A stretch of 50,660 bases of DNA from Lachnospiraceae bacterium. GTDB lineage: Bacteria > Bacillota > Clostridia > Lachnospirales > Lachnospiraceae. The stretch is taken from contig JAFLTA010000001.1 of the NCBI GenBank assembly GCA_022510685.1, positions 1 through 50,660 of the forward strand. Reading direction: 5' to 3'. The position numbers and the translations under genes are program-made. This document shows positions 1-8,948 of this stretch, piece by piece (the stretch's first letter is position 1; the number at the start of each line of letters is the position of its first letter). A model generated the notes under the pieces. That model had not been told where the DNA came from. It was given only the letters and a program-made list of their open reading frames with translations, and made no database searches.

Positions 1-170
1 TGCTTAAGTCTGGTTTTTTCAGACTTTATGCACCATTACGCTGTTCACCAAGCGAAAGCGTGTCCCAAAGTGAAAACTTTAATTGACATTCACAATTCGA
101 AGAATGAATGCAAAATGACGGATGGATGAACAAACTGTACCTTTTGACACTTGAATCCTAATATACAATA

Positions 171-203
171 AAATGCGCAGGACATTTGCCATCCTGCGCA
201 TTT
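171..203 (-). terminator. Intrinsic terminator after oadA
   Basis: A perfect 12-bp inverted repeat (171-182 and 192-203, arm AAATGCGCAGGA) with a 9-nt loop lies 24 nt past the oadA stop codon. On the minus strand the stem is followed by a short T-rich stretch. It would end transcription of the five-gene decarboxylase operon. The remaining 170 bases to the window edge hold only a weak 7-bp hairpin near position 6-24 and no gene that I can support. Confidence 0.8.
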
Positions 204-226
204 ATATCATCGTTCTATTTCCAATC

Positions 227-1633
227 TTACACCGGATATGCCTTACTTTCTGTATCTGCTTTTCCGGCATCCACTTTACTCTGCTGTGCCTCACGATACT
301 TAAAGAACTCCATGGCAACCTGCGGGAACAATGCATAGGATAATACATCCTCGTCCTGCTGCTTATACTGTGCCATTTCTTTCTCCAAACCTTCAAGCTG
401 CGGCTCAATCAAATCAGCCGGACGACATGTAATTGCCTCCTCGTCACCGATACACTTCTTCTGTACCTCCGGGTCAAAAGGCTTTACAGTCTGACCAAAC
501 TGACCGGAGAGAAGCTTCTTGGACTCCTTGGTCGCCATCTTATAACGCTCACCGGAAACCACATTCAAAACTGCCTGTGTTCCTACAATCTGAGAAGATG
601 GTGTTACCAATGGCGGCTCACCGAAGTCTTTACGCACTCTCGGCACTTCCTCTAACACCTGCTCATATTTATCTTCCTGTCCCATCTCTTTTAACTGGGA
701 CACAAGGTTACTAAGCATTCCACCCGGCACCTGATAACGAAGTGTCTGAATATTAACACCCAGCACCTTGGTATTCATGAGACCGCTCTTTAACGCTTCC
801 TCACGCATCGGACGGAAATAATCGGCAATTTCTGCCAGTTTTTCCTGATCCAGACCGGTATCATATTCCGTACCCTTAAATGCCTCAACCATAACCTCTG
901 TAGCCGGCTGACTGGTACCCATAGCAAATGGACTCATAGCGGTATCAATAATATCACAGCCTGCCTCAACAGCCTTCATATAAGTCATAGCTGCTACACC
1001 GGAAGTATAATGTGTATGCAGATCTATCGGAATATCTACCGACTCTTTTAACGCCTGTACCAGCTCGGTCGCCTTTACCGGCACCAAAAGACCTGCCATA
1101 TCCTTGATACACAAGGATTTTGCACCCAAATCCTCGATGCGCTTAGCCATATCTTTCCAGTAATCTAATGTATAAGCGTCTCCCAAGGTGTAGGACAATG
1201 CAATCTGAGCATGACCGTTTTCCTTGTTGGCTGCCTTCACTGCTGTCTCCAGATTACGGATATCATTCAGACAGTCAAAGATACGAATAATATCAATACC
1301 GTTGGCAATGGATTTCTGCACGAAATACTCCACCACATCATCTGCATAATGGTTGTATCCCAGGATATTCTGCCCACGGAACAACATCTGCAGTTTTGTC
1401 TTCTTAAATCCTGCCTTTAATTTACGAAGTCTCTCCCATGGATCCTCTTTCAGGAAACGTAAAGAAGCATCAAATGTAGCTCCTCCCCAGCACTCTACTG
1501 CATGGTAGCCAACCTCGTCCATCTTGTCAATAATCGGAAGCATCTGCTCTGTCGTCATACGGGTTGCAATCAGAGACTGATGCGCATCACGAAGAATGGT
1601 CTCCGTAATTTTCAATGGTTTTTTTTCTGCCAT
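227..1633 (-). CDS. oadA: Oxaloacetate decarboxylase alpha / transcarboxylase 5S-type subunit
   Basis: 468-residue carboxyltransferase that moves CO2 between oxaloacetate (or pyruvate) and biotin. The TIM-barrel signature RDAHQS is at residues 15-20, the lysine that is carbamylated in this family is K177 in CIKDMAG, and the metal-binding HTH is at 206-208. The protein is about 120 residues shorter than fused OadA proteins because it has no C-terminal biotinyl domain; the carrier is a separate gene at 2913. This makes it resemble pyruvate carboxylase subunit B or the 5S subunit of Propionibacterium transcarboxylase. It is the last gene of the operon, 117 nt after oadB. The start is ATG with an AGGAG-type site upstream. 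Family assignment is secure; the physiological direction is not. Confidence 0.93.
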   Translation of the reverse strand: MAEKKPLKITETILRDAHQSLIATRMTTEQMLPIIDKMDEVGYHAVECWGGATFDASLRFLKEDPWERLRKLKAGFKKTKLQMLFRGQNILGYNHYADDVVEYFVQKSIANGIDIIRIFDCLNDIRNLETAVKAANKENGHAQIALSYTLGDAYTLDYWKDMAKRIEDLGAKSLCIKDMAGLLVPVKATELVQALKESVDIPIDLHTHYTSGVAAMTYMKAVEAGCDIIDTAMSPFAMGTSQPATEVMVEAFKGTEYDTGLDQEKLAEIADYFRPMREEALKSGLMNTKVLGVNIQTLRYQVPGGMLSNLVSQLKEMGQEDKYEQVLEEVPRVRKDFGEPPLVTPSSQIVGTQAVLNVVSGERYKMATKESKKLLSGQFGQTVKPFDPEVQKKCIGDEEAITCRPADLIEPQLEGLEKEMAQYKQQDEDVLSYALFPQVAMEFFKYREAQQSKVDAGKADTESKAYPV

Positions 1634-1750
1634 ATTTCTCCTCTTTTCTGCGCCTCATCGGGGAACGGTGTCCCTTCTACCGGCATCGTGTCACATCAAT
1701 CATAAAACTGAATACCGGTCTGCGCCTAAATTCATTGTTGTCCTGATTCA

Positions 1751-2899
1751 TCAAATACCAAAGATTGCCATAAATACACCGGCGGCAACCGCTGTACCGA
1801 TAACACCTGCCACGTTTGGTCCCATAGCATGCATAAGCAGGAAGTTGGTCGGATCTGCCTCTGCACCCACTTTCTGTGATACACGCGCCGCCATCGGCAC
1901 TGCAGATACTCCCGCCGAGCCAATCAGCGGATTTACCTTTCCCTTCGTCACTGCACACATAAGCTTACCAAACAGCACTCCGGCTGTGGTTCCCACTGCA
2001 AATGCAATCAGACCCAAAGCTACAATCTTAAGAGTAGTCACTTTCAGGAATGCCTCTGCACTGGTAGATGCTCCGACAGAAGTACCAAGCAGGATAACTA
2101 CAATGTACATCAAAGCATTGGTTGCTGTCTCTGCCAGCTGCTTTACCACACCGGACTCCTTGAATAAGTTACCAAGCATGAGCATACCTACTAACGGTGC
2201 TGTCGTAGGAAGCAGCAGACATACGATAATGGTAACGATAATCGGGAATAAAATCCTCTCTAATTTAGAGACCGGACGAAGCTGCTGCATCTTAATCTTG
2301 CGCTCTTTCTCCGTAGTAAATAACTTCATAATCGGCGGCTGGATAATCGGCACCAGAGACATATAGGAATACGCTGCCACCGCAATCGGACCCATATACT
2401 CGGTCTGGTTCAATTTACCGCACAGGAAGATGGATGTCGGACCATCCGCTCCACCGATAATGGAAATCGCTGCCGCTGCTTTGTCTGAAAATCCCAGCCA
2501 GATAGCAATCAGATAAGCGGTAAAAATACCGAACTGTGCTGCAGCTCCCAACAGAAAGCTCATAGGATTTGCAATCAGCGGACCGAAATCCGTCATTGCA
2601 CCTACACCTAAGAAAATCAAGGAAGGCAGAATACTCCACTCATCCAAAATATAGAAATAATGTAACAAACCGCCTACACCGTTAGATGTCTCCTCGGGAC
2701 TTGCCATGATATCCGGATAAATATTTACCAGAATCATACCAAATGCAATAGGAACTAACAGCAAAGGCTCATATTCTTTTTTAATCGCCAGATAGAGAAA
2801 TATACAGCCGACAATAATCATCAGATAATTGCCTAATGTCAAACTGCCAAATGCGGTCTGACCAGCCAAATTCTCCAGCGTTTCAATCACGTAATCCAA
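1751..2899 (-). CDS. oadB: Na+-translocating decarboxylase beta subunit (OadB)
   Basis: 382-residue polytopic membrane protein that couples decarboxylation of carboxybiotin to Na+ export in oxaloacetate, methylmalonyl-CoA and glutaconyl-CoA decarboxylases. The family hallmarks are visible: the IIGGADGPTSIF segment around residues 150-162, which carries the essential aspartate, and GSAGVSAVPMAARVSQ near 327-342. The start is a TTG at 2899, with AGGAGGG about 9 nt upstream; that site overlaps the stop codon of the biotin carrier, suggesting translational coupling. It lies between the biotin carrier and oadA. The subunit does not by itself reveal which acyl substrate is used. Confidence 0.94.
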   Translation of the reverse strand: MDYVIETLENLAGQTAFGSLTLGNYLMIIVGCIFLYLAIKKEYEPLLLVPIAFGMILVNIYPDIMASPEETSNGVGGLLHYFYILDEWSILPSLIFLGVGAMTDFGPLIANPMSFLLGAAAQFGIFTAYLIAIWLGFSDKAAAAISIIGGADGPTSIFLCGKLNQTEYMGPIAVAAYSYMSLVPIIQPPIMKLFTTEKERKIKMQQLRPVSKLERILFPIIVTIIVCLLLPTTAPLVGMLMLGNLFKESGVVKQLAETATNALMYIVVILLGTSVGASTSAEAFLKVTTLKIVALGLIAFAVGTTAGVLFGKLMCAVTKGKVNPLIGSAGVSAVPMAARVSQKVGAEADPTNFLLMHAMGPNVAGVIGTAVAAGVFMAIFGI

Positions 2900-2912
2900 T
2901 GTATAGTCCCTC

Positions 2913-3275
2913 CTAATTCAATGTTGCAAGAACTGCTCCAGCTTCTACAGAATCACCGGCTCCCACATCTACACTGGCAACCGTTCCGTCCTCAGGTGCA
3001 ACCACCTCATTCTCCATCTTCATTGCCTCGAGAATCATAAGAACCTCGCCCTTCTTCACGCTCTGTCCGGCATTTACCTTGACAGACAAAATCTTACCGG
3101 GCATCGGGGCATTCACCTTAACGGCACCCTGACCGCCGGCAGAAGCCTTCGGTGCTGCCTTTGGTGCAGCTTTCGGAGCCGCTGCCACTGGTGCTGCAGG
3201 AGCTGCACCGCCTGCACCCTCCTCCACGGTTACGTCATAAACGGTTCCATTCACAGTAATCGTATAATTTTTCAT
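2913..3275 (-). CDS. Biotin carboxyl carrier protein
   Basis: 120-residue biotin carrier. A short N-terminal strand region is followed by an Ala/Pro/Lys-rich flexible linker (about residues 21-48) and a C-terminal biotinyl domain with the EAMKMEN motif; K86 is the expected biotinylated lysine. It would shuttle carboxybiotin between the carboxyltransferases and OadB. The size and layout match the gamma subunit of methylmalonyl-CoA decarboxylase or the 1.3S subunit of transcarboxylase. The ATG has GGAGG upstream. It is the third gene of the operon. Confidence 0.94.
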   Translation of the reverse strand: MKNYTITVNGTVYDVTVEEGAGGAAPAAPVAAAPKAAPKAAPKASAGGQGAVKVNAPMPGKILSVKVNAGQSVKKGEVLMILEAMKMENEVVAPEDGTVASVDVGAGDSVEAGAVLATLN

Positions 3276-3306
3276 TGATTTTATCCTCCAATTCTAATTC
3301 TTTTAC

Positions 3307-4125
3307 TTATCGACGCACAATAGAACGAACAATCAATCCATCTGCGCTCTCACTTTCAGTTGCCGCCGCAATCGCTGCAGTAATGACAGCAACCAATTCC
3401 AAATCATCCACTAAATTCTCCGTGCTCTCCACACTCTTTGCTTGTGTTGGTGCTGATGCCGGTGCTGCCACCGGAATCGGTGCCACTTTAACCTGTTTAC
3501 GCCGGCTTGAACTTCTGCCGTCCCGAACAACACCAATAATCTTAAATCCACTGATGATGAAAGAGATAAAAAGCAATACAACGAATACAATAGTGATACT
3601 CATTACCGTATTCAAACCGGCTCTCGCCATTTTTTGCTTCATGGTCTTGTATTCTTCAATCTTCTCTGTGGTCTTATTGCCGTCCTTATCATAGGACACG
3701 GAATAAATAAACTGTTTTCCTTCTGTCGTTCGGATGGTTTCGTTTACAGTAGCAGAATCTGCACTGATGGTAAACTCTGTCTTCACCTTTTTATCCATCT
3801 CGCTGCCGTACTTTTTCTTGTACTTGACAGCCTCATCGTACTCCGCAATCTGCTCCATTGCGGTATCACGCTGCTCCAGATAGGAATTCCACTCATCTTC
3901 ACTGAGCTGGTCTTTCATTCCATCATAATATTCAATCGCTGATTTCAACTGCTCCGACTGACCTGCATGGTCTGTCCCGAACCATTTCTCCAGGTTTTTG
4001 TCGGTTTCCTTTTCCAACTTCTTCTCGTTGAAATTTTTATTTTGCTTTGTCAGGCTGACATTACAACCCGCCACCAACAAAGCGCAGGTGAGAATGCAGA
4101 GAATGAACGATACTTTCTTCTTCAT
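3307..4125 (-). CDS. OadG-like subunit with an N-terminal lipoprotein domain
   Basis: 272 residues from the ATG at 4125, chosen because AGGAGAGG sits just upstream; an in-frame GTG at 4140 has no site. The N-terminus is a lipoprotein signal with lipobox LLVAGC. It is followed by a charged, probably extracellular region of about 150 residues, one transmembrane helix (around residues 160-182), a Pro/Ala-rich linker, and a C-terminal tail ELVAVITAAIAAATESES ending in VRSIVRR, typical of OadG/MmdD small subunits. Ordinary OadG proteins are about 80-120 residues, so this is an enlarged form. It probably anchors and assembles the complex. Its position between carboxyltransferase and biotin carrier supports this. 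Confidence 0.78.
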   Translation of the reverse strand: MKKKVSFILCILTCALLVAGCNVSLTKQNKNFNEKKLEKETDKNLEKWFGTDHAGQSEQLKSAIEYYDGMKDQLSEDEWNSYLEQRDTAMEQIAEYDEAVKYKKKYGSEMDKKVKTEFTISADSATVNETIRTTEGKQFIYSVSYDKDGNKTTEKIEEYKTMKQKMARAGLNTVMSITIVFVVLLFISFIISGFKIIGVVRDGRSSSRRKQVKVAPIPVAAPASAPTQAKSVESTENLVDDLELVAVITAAIAAATESESADGLIVRSIVRR

Positions 4126-4140
4126 ATAGCCTCTCCTCAC

Positions 4141-5574
4141 TTAGATGGTTCCATGTTTCTTGCCAATGGGATACTCACTTTTTGAAAACAGCATTTCAAA
4201 TGCATATAACAACTGTTTTCTGGCACTTGCCGGTTCAATCACAGAATCAACATAACCTCTCGCTGCTGCTGCCTCTGTACCGGACTGTGCAGTAAATTCT
4301 GCCGCTTTCTCTGCCAAATCCACATCCTTGTCATCTGCATACATAATCTTCGCTGCCACTCCGGCATCCATCATTCCAATCTGCGCATCCGGAAGTGCAA
4401 ATACCATGTCAGCACCGATGTGCTTGGAATTCATCGTAATGTACGCACTGCCGTATGCCTTACCGGTTATCAGATTCACTTTCGGTACTTCTGCCTCCGC
4501 AAATGCGGCTGTCAGTTTTGCCACTGCGGATGCAATGGTTCTCTCCTCCTCTACGGAAGCTGCAAAACCTTCCACATTCGTCAGTGTCATGACCGGAATA
4601 TTAAACGCATCACAAGTTTTCACGAAGGAAGCTGCTTTTTCACAACCTGCCGTAGTAAGGCGTGCCTCGTAAGATGCACACTCCTCACCATTATCGTCAA
4701 ACTCTTTCGTACGGTTTGCCACTGCGCCGACTGTAATTCCGTCAAAACACAGGAAACCGGTAACCATTTCTTTAGCATATCCGCTCTTAACCTCCAGGAA
4801 GAAGTGATTATCTCCCAAATCAGCAAGAGCTACTGCCGGGTCTGCTGCCTCTGCCTCAAAGTCCGGCACCATCCGGTTGAGGTCATCCATGCATTCCTCG
4901 GAAAATGCCGTGTCATTATTGTTTGCCGGCAAGATAGAGATGAGAGCTCTCATCGCATTCAATACTTCCTCTTCTCCCTCCAATACGAAATCCACTGTGG
5001 AAGCAGTTTTCTGGAAGTCTGCATTTGCCGTATCCAGCTTCTCTGTATAATTTCCTTCCAGAGTATTCGGGGAATTCACAAAGAGCTTTGCCTCCTTCTG
5101 CTCCATAAATGTAAAATCACTCATAGCTGCCATCACAGCAACTCCGCCGCCACAATTGCCAAATATGGCACTGATCTGCGGTACTACACCGGAAGCTTTT
5201 GCCTTCATTTGATAAATCTTACCAAAACCTGCCAGTGCGTCTGTTGATTCCTGCAAGCGCATTCCCGCACAATCAATCAAACCAATCACAGGCACTCCCG
5301 TCTTCATTGCCAGTTCATAGATATGTGCAATCTTTTTGGAATGCATCTCTCCGATGGTCCCGTTCAATGCGGATGCATCCTGGCTATAAATATAAACCGG
5401 ATTGTTTTGGATGAGTCCGTATCCCGTGACTACACCGTCCGCAGGTACCGACTTCTCCTGCATGTTGAAATCCGTGCTCCTTTTGGTAACGCCGGCACCA
5501 ATTTCAACAAAACTGTTTTCGTCAACAAGCACCGCAATGCGGTCTTTTGCTGACAAAGCATTTGTGTTACTCAT
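4141..5574 (-). CDS. Acyl-CoA carboxyltransferase (MmdA / 12S family)
   Basis: 477-residue member of the carboxyl transferase family that includes propionyl-CoA carboxylase beta, methylmalonyl-CoA decarboxylase alpha and transcarboxylase 12S. It has two crotonase-like halves: FGNCGGGVAVMAAMSDFTFM in the first, and a second with KAYGSAYITMNSKHIGADMVFALP and the family C-terminus KKHG. It is somewhat shorter than MmdA (about 510), and the usual AEGA segment near the C-terminus is replaced by MDAGVAAK, so the acyl-CoA used cannot be read off. It is the first gene of the operon; the ATG is preceded by GGAGGGC. Together with the OadA-type enzyme it gives the operon two carboxyltransferase activities. 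Confidence 0.85.
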   Translation of the reverse strand: MSNTNALSAKDRIAVLVDENSFVEIGAGVTKRSTDFNMQEKSVPADGVVTGYGLIQNNPVYIYSQDASALNGTIGEMHSKKIAHIYELAMKTGVPVIGLIDCAGMRLQESTDALAGFGKIYQMKAKASGVVPQISAIFGNCGGGVAVMAAMSDFTFMEQKEAKLFVNSPNTLEGNYTEKLDTANADFQKTASTVDFVLEGEEEVLNAMRALISILPANNNDTAFSEECMDDLNRMVPDFEAEAADPAVALADLGDNHFFLEVKSGYAKEMVTGFLCFDGITVGAVANRTKEFDDNGEECASYEARLTTAGCEKAASFVKTCDAFNIPVMTLTNVEGFAASVEEERTIASAVAKLTAAFAEAEVPKVNLITGKAYGSAYITMNSKHIGADMVFALPDAQIGMMDAGVAAKIMYADDKDVDLAEKAAEFTAQSGTEAAAARGYVDSVIEPASARKQLLYAFEMLFSKSEYPIGKKHGTI

Positions 5575-5760
5575 GTTCAGCCCTCCATATTCTGGTATTT
5601 ATCCGACAATCTCCTCACCGAAAAGGAAATTGCCATAATAGAAACAAAATTTACACCAAGATAATTTTAGCCTTTTTACCATAAAATAGCAACCTTTTTT
5701 CTCATAAAATTTTCCAGAAGTCATAAGATAAATACAAATGTGTACATAAGGTGGTTTTTC

Positions 5761-7038
5761 ATGTATTCTGTTTTACAAAAAATAATCGGTACAATCCTTT
5801 TTTCCGTAAGTATTTTTCTTGCCTCCGTTTCTCTCTGGAGCGGACTAAATACCATGGTGCTGCAGACGCCTGCTTTTATGCCCCGTGAGAGTATAGCCCC
5901 CCAAAAGACGGTACAGTATCATGCAAAGGAACTGGGAGTGACCGGAAAAGGCAAATCTACTCCCTCATCCCTATACGCAAACGGTGCCTGTCTGCTGGAT
6001 GCTGACAGCGGCAGGGTACTCTTTCAAAAAAATGCCGACAAGAAACTGCCCATGGCAAGTACCACAAAAATCATGACCTGTATCATAGCACTTGAGCAAG
6101 GTAATCTGAAAGATACGGTAACCTTCTCCTCCTATGCTGCCTCCATGCCGGATGTGCAGTTAAACGCCAGAAGCGGAGAAAGCTTTTTGTTAAAGGATTT
6201 ACTATATTCTCTCATGTTGGAATCCCACAATGATACAGCTGTCGCTATAGCAGAACATATCGGAGGCTCCGTGGAGGGATTTGCAGAAAAAATGAACCAG
6301 AAAGCAGCGGAACTGGGTCTTACAAACACCCATTTCGTCACCCCCAACGGCCTGGACGCAGATGGGCATTACACCACTGCCAAAGAACTGTGCCTGATTG
6401 CCGCTTACGCTGTGCAAAACGAAACATTCTGCAAAATCATCCGGACGAAATCTCATTCCTTTTCCAGCAAAAATAAACGGCGTACTTTTCGTGCCACAAA
6501 TAAGGACGCCTTTCTGACTTCCTACTCCGGCGCCATCGGCATCAAGACAGGTTTTACCGGTGATGCCGGCTACTGTTTCTGCGGTGCCGCCAGAAGAAAC
6601 GGCATCACTCTGATTTCCAGTGTACTTGCCAGCGGATGGCCTCCCCACAAAACTTATAAGTGGGCAGACACCCGAAAACTCATGAATTATGGATTTGCCA
6701 ATTTCACTAATGCCACTCTGCCGGAAGCACCCACTCTTGAAAAACTTCCGGTTTACGGAGGACAAGAAACCATCATGCGTCTAAAACGCTCCAAACCTGC
6801 CACAGAGACAAAGCTCCTCCTCACCGGCACGGACACACTAAAAATCGAATATGACCTGCCGGAAAGCATTACTGCTCCTATTCGTGCAGGTGATATCATA
6901 GGCTATGAAAACTATTATCTAAATGATACACAACTGCAGAGTGTTCCTCTGGCAGCTGCCCATGCTGTACGGGAAGTAGATCCCCCGTATATGCTGAAAC
7001 TCATTTCCAACCTGTTTTGTTTCCATGTTCTTGCATAA
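5761..7038 (+). CDS. D-alanyl-D-alanine carboxypeptidase (DacF/PBP5 type)
   Basis: 425-residue low-molecular-weight penicillin-binding protein that trims the terminal D-Ala of peptidoglycan stem peptides outside the cell. An N-terminal hydrophobic signal (residues 8-28) is followed by the serine peptidase core with STTK at 100-103, SHN at 155-157 and KTG at 262-264, and a C-terminal beta-rich domain. I chose the ATG at 5761 because AAGGTGG lies just upstream; an in-frame GTG at 5740 would put the binding site inside the gene. It is divergent from the decarboxylase operon. In spore formers such enzymes can act in vegetative wall or spore cortex; the sequence alone does not decide. Confidence 0.9.
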   Translation: MYSVLQKIIGTILFSVSIFLASVSLWSGLNTMVLQTPAFMPRESIAPQKTVQYHAKELGVTGKGKSTPSSLYANGACLLDADSGRVLFQKNADKKLPMASTTKIMTCIIALEQGNLKDTVTFSSYAASMPDVQLNARSGESFLLKDLLYSLMLESHNDTAVAIAEHIGGSVEGFAEKMNQKAAELGLTNTHFVTPNGLDADGHYTTAKELCLIAAYAVQNETFCKIIRTKSHSFSSKNKRRTFRATNKDAFLTSYSGAIGIKTGFTGDAGYCFCGAARRNGITLISSVLASGWPPHKTYKWADTRKLMNYGFANFTNATLPEAPTLEKLPVYGGQETIMRLKRSKPATETKLLLTGTDTLKIEYDLPESITAPIRAGDIIGYENYYLNDTQLQSVPLAAAHAVREVDPPYMLKLISNLFCFHVLA

Positions 7039-7080
7039 CAACAAAAAGATGTCATACGAGATAGAGTTTCTCTTGCATTC

Positions 7081-7125
7081 TGTGCTGTTTCTCCATATAC
7101 TGGAATTATCGGAAACACAGCACAG
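7081..7125 (+). other. Imperfect hairpin ahead of rqcH
   Basis: TGTGCTG plus TTTC pairs with GAAA plus CAGCACA across about 20 nt, with a 2-nt bulge. It ends immediately before the rqcH ribosome binding site and lacks a following T-run, so it is not a classical terminator. It may separate dac from rqcH or affect rqcH translation. Confidence 0.4.
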
Positions 7126-7139
7126 GAATGGAGACTACT

Positions 7140-8927
7140 ATGGCACTGGATGGCATTGTAATAGCAAATATCGTACAGGAGTTGCAGACGACACTTGCCG
7201 GTGGGCGCATCACGAAGATTGCCCAACCGGAGAAGGACGAGCTTCTTTTGACTGTGAAGCAGAGCAGACAGGACGGGGACGGAAACACTCTGCGCAGTAA
7301 ACATCTATTAACGATTTCCGTCAATCCCGGACTTCCCTTGATTTATCTGACAGAGGAAAATAAAACTTCCCCTTTGCAGGCACCTACATTTTGTATGGTA
7401 CTGCGCAAACATCTGAATAACTGTAAGATATTATCCGTAGAACAGATTGAACTGGAACGAGTCATCCGCTTTCGTTTAGAACATTTAAACGAAATGGGTG
7501 ACCTGTGTACCAAACTGTTATATGTGGAATTGATGGGAAAACACAGCAATATTATTTTCTGTGAAGAAGACGATACGATTATAGACAGTATCAAAAGGGT
7601 ATCCCTATTGGTAAGCTCCGTGCGGGAGGTTTTACCGGGACGAGCCTACTTCATACCGAACACACAGGAAAAATTCAACCCCCTCACCGTATCAGAGGAA
7701 GAATTTCTGACAAGGATTTTGTGCAAACCCCTCCCCCCTGCCAAAGCCATGTATACTTCTCTCACGGGGCTTAGCCCAGTGGTTGCAGGAGAAATTTTGT
7801 ACCGCTCCAGCCTGTCTGACAGAGAAAGTACCGATGCCCTCTCCGAAATGGAAAAGCTGCATTTGTATCGCAATTTTACTAATGTGACAGAGCAGATATC
7901 TGCAGGACAGTTTTCACCTACCATTATTACCAAAGAGGGAATGCCCGTAGAATTTTCCAGCATTCCTCTCACCGTCTATGAACAGGATGAGCGATACGTA
8001 TGCCGCACCTGCAGGGATGCCAGCACTATGCTGAGGGAATACTATGAAACCAAGGAAATCCTCACCCGCATCCGGCAGAAATCTTCCGATTTGCGGCGCA
8101 TTACCACAACGGCACTGGAGCGAACCCGCAAAAAGTACGACTTACAGAGCAGACAGTTAAAAGATACAGAAAAGAGAGAAAAATATAAAATATACGGTGA
8201 ACTTCTCACCACATACGGCTATGAGCTGCATGGCGGAGAAAAATCCATTACCTGTGACAACTACTACACCAACGAACCGGTGACAATTCCTCTGGATGAA
8301 ACGAAAACTGCCTTAGAAAATGCCAAGCGATACTTTGAGCGCTACGCCAAACAAAAGCGCACTTTTGAAGCATTGACCATCCAGCTCGGGGAAACCAAAC
8401 AGGACATGGAGCATCTGGAATCCATCAGCAATGCACTGGATATCGCCAGACAGGAAAACGATTTGGAGGCAATCAGGCAGGAATTGGCAGAATATGGCTA
8501 TATCCGAAAACACAGTGGCGGCAAAAAGAACGCAAAACATACTGAAAAAAGTAAGCCACTCCACTTCCTATCCACAGATGGTTTTCATATGTATGTGGGA
8601 AAAAATAATTACCAGAATGATGCCCTTACCTTTCATGTTGCCACCGGAAACGACTGGTGGTTTCATGCCAAGGCAAGTGCCGGCTCCCACGTCATCGTAA
8701 AAACAGAGGGACAGGAATTACCCGACAGAACCTTTGAGGAGGCTGCAAGGCTCGCCGCCTATTTTTCCAAAGCGCGGGAACAAGGCAAAGCGGAAGTCGA
8801 TTATATCCAGAAGAAACACATCAAAAAACCAAACGGCAGCAAACCGGGATTTGTAGTGTACTACACCAATTACTCCATGACAATTTCCACGGATATTACC
8901 GGCATACAGGAGATTCCGGAAGATTAG
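7140..8927 (+). CDS. rqcH: Ribosome quality control protein RqcH (NFACT family)
   Basis: 595-residue homologue of RqcH/Rqc2, formerly annotated as fibronectin-binding protein A. It binds obstructed 50S subunits carrying peptidyl-tRNA and directs alanine tailing. The NFACT-N domain begins at the N-terminus (IVIANIVQEL), a helical coiled-coil region lies around residues 300-430, and the NFACT-R domain is near 480-590 (DWWFHAKASAGSHVI). The ATG at 7140 has GGAG 6 nt upstream; the in-frame ATG at 7128 overlaps that site. It lies between dac and a PHP phosphatase in the same direction. Confidence 0.9.
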   Translation: MALDGIVIANIVQELQTTLAGGRITKIAQPEKDELLLTVKQSRQDGDGNTLRSKHLLTISVNPGLPLIYLTEENKTSPLQAPTFCMVLRKHLNNCKILSVEQIELERVIRFRLEHLNEMGDLCTKLLYVELMGKHSNIIFCEEDDTIIDSIKRVSLLVSSVREVLPGRAYFIPNTQEKFNPLTVSEEEFLTRILCKPLPPAKAMYTSLTGLSPVVAGEILYRSSLSDRESTDALSEMEKLHLYRNFTNVTEQISAGQFSPTIITKEGMPVEFSSIPLTVYEQDERYVCRTCRDASTMLREYYETKEILTRIRQKSSDLRRITTTALERTRKKYDLQSRQLKDTEKREKYKIYGELLTTYGYELHGGEKSITCDNYYTNEPVTIPLDETKTALENAKRYFERYAKQKRTFEALTIQLGETKQDMEHLESISNALDIARQENDLEAIRQELAEYGYIRKHSGGKKNAKHTEKSKPLHFLSTDGFHMYVGKNNYQNDALTFHVATGNDWWFHAKASAGSHVIVKTEGQELPDRTFEEAARLAAYFSKAREQGKAEVDYIQKKHIKKPNGSKPGFVVYYTNYSMTISTDITGIQEIPED

Positions 8928-8948
8928 GAACCAGAAAGAGAGGTAACG

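Noticed and set aside
1596..2366. Plus-strand open frame of 256 codons
   Set aside because: It is antisense to oadA/oadB, has no ribosome binding site and no family-like sequence; the minus-strand genes explain the region.
4420..5247. Plus-strand open frame of 275 codons rich in Cys and His
   Set aside because: Antisense shadow of the carboxyltransferase gene; composition is an artefact of reading the opposite strand.
6202..6765. Minus-strand open frame of 187 codons
   Set aside because: Lies fully within dac, which has all three catalytic motifs; no start site.
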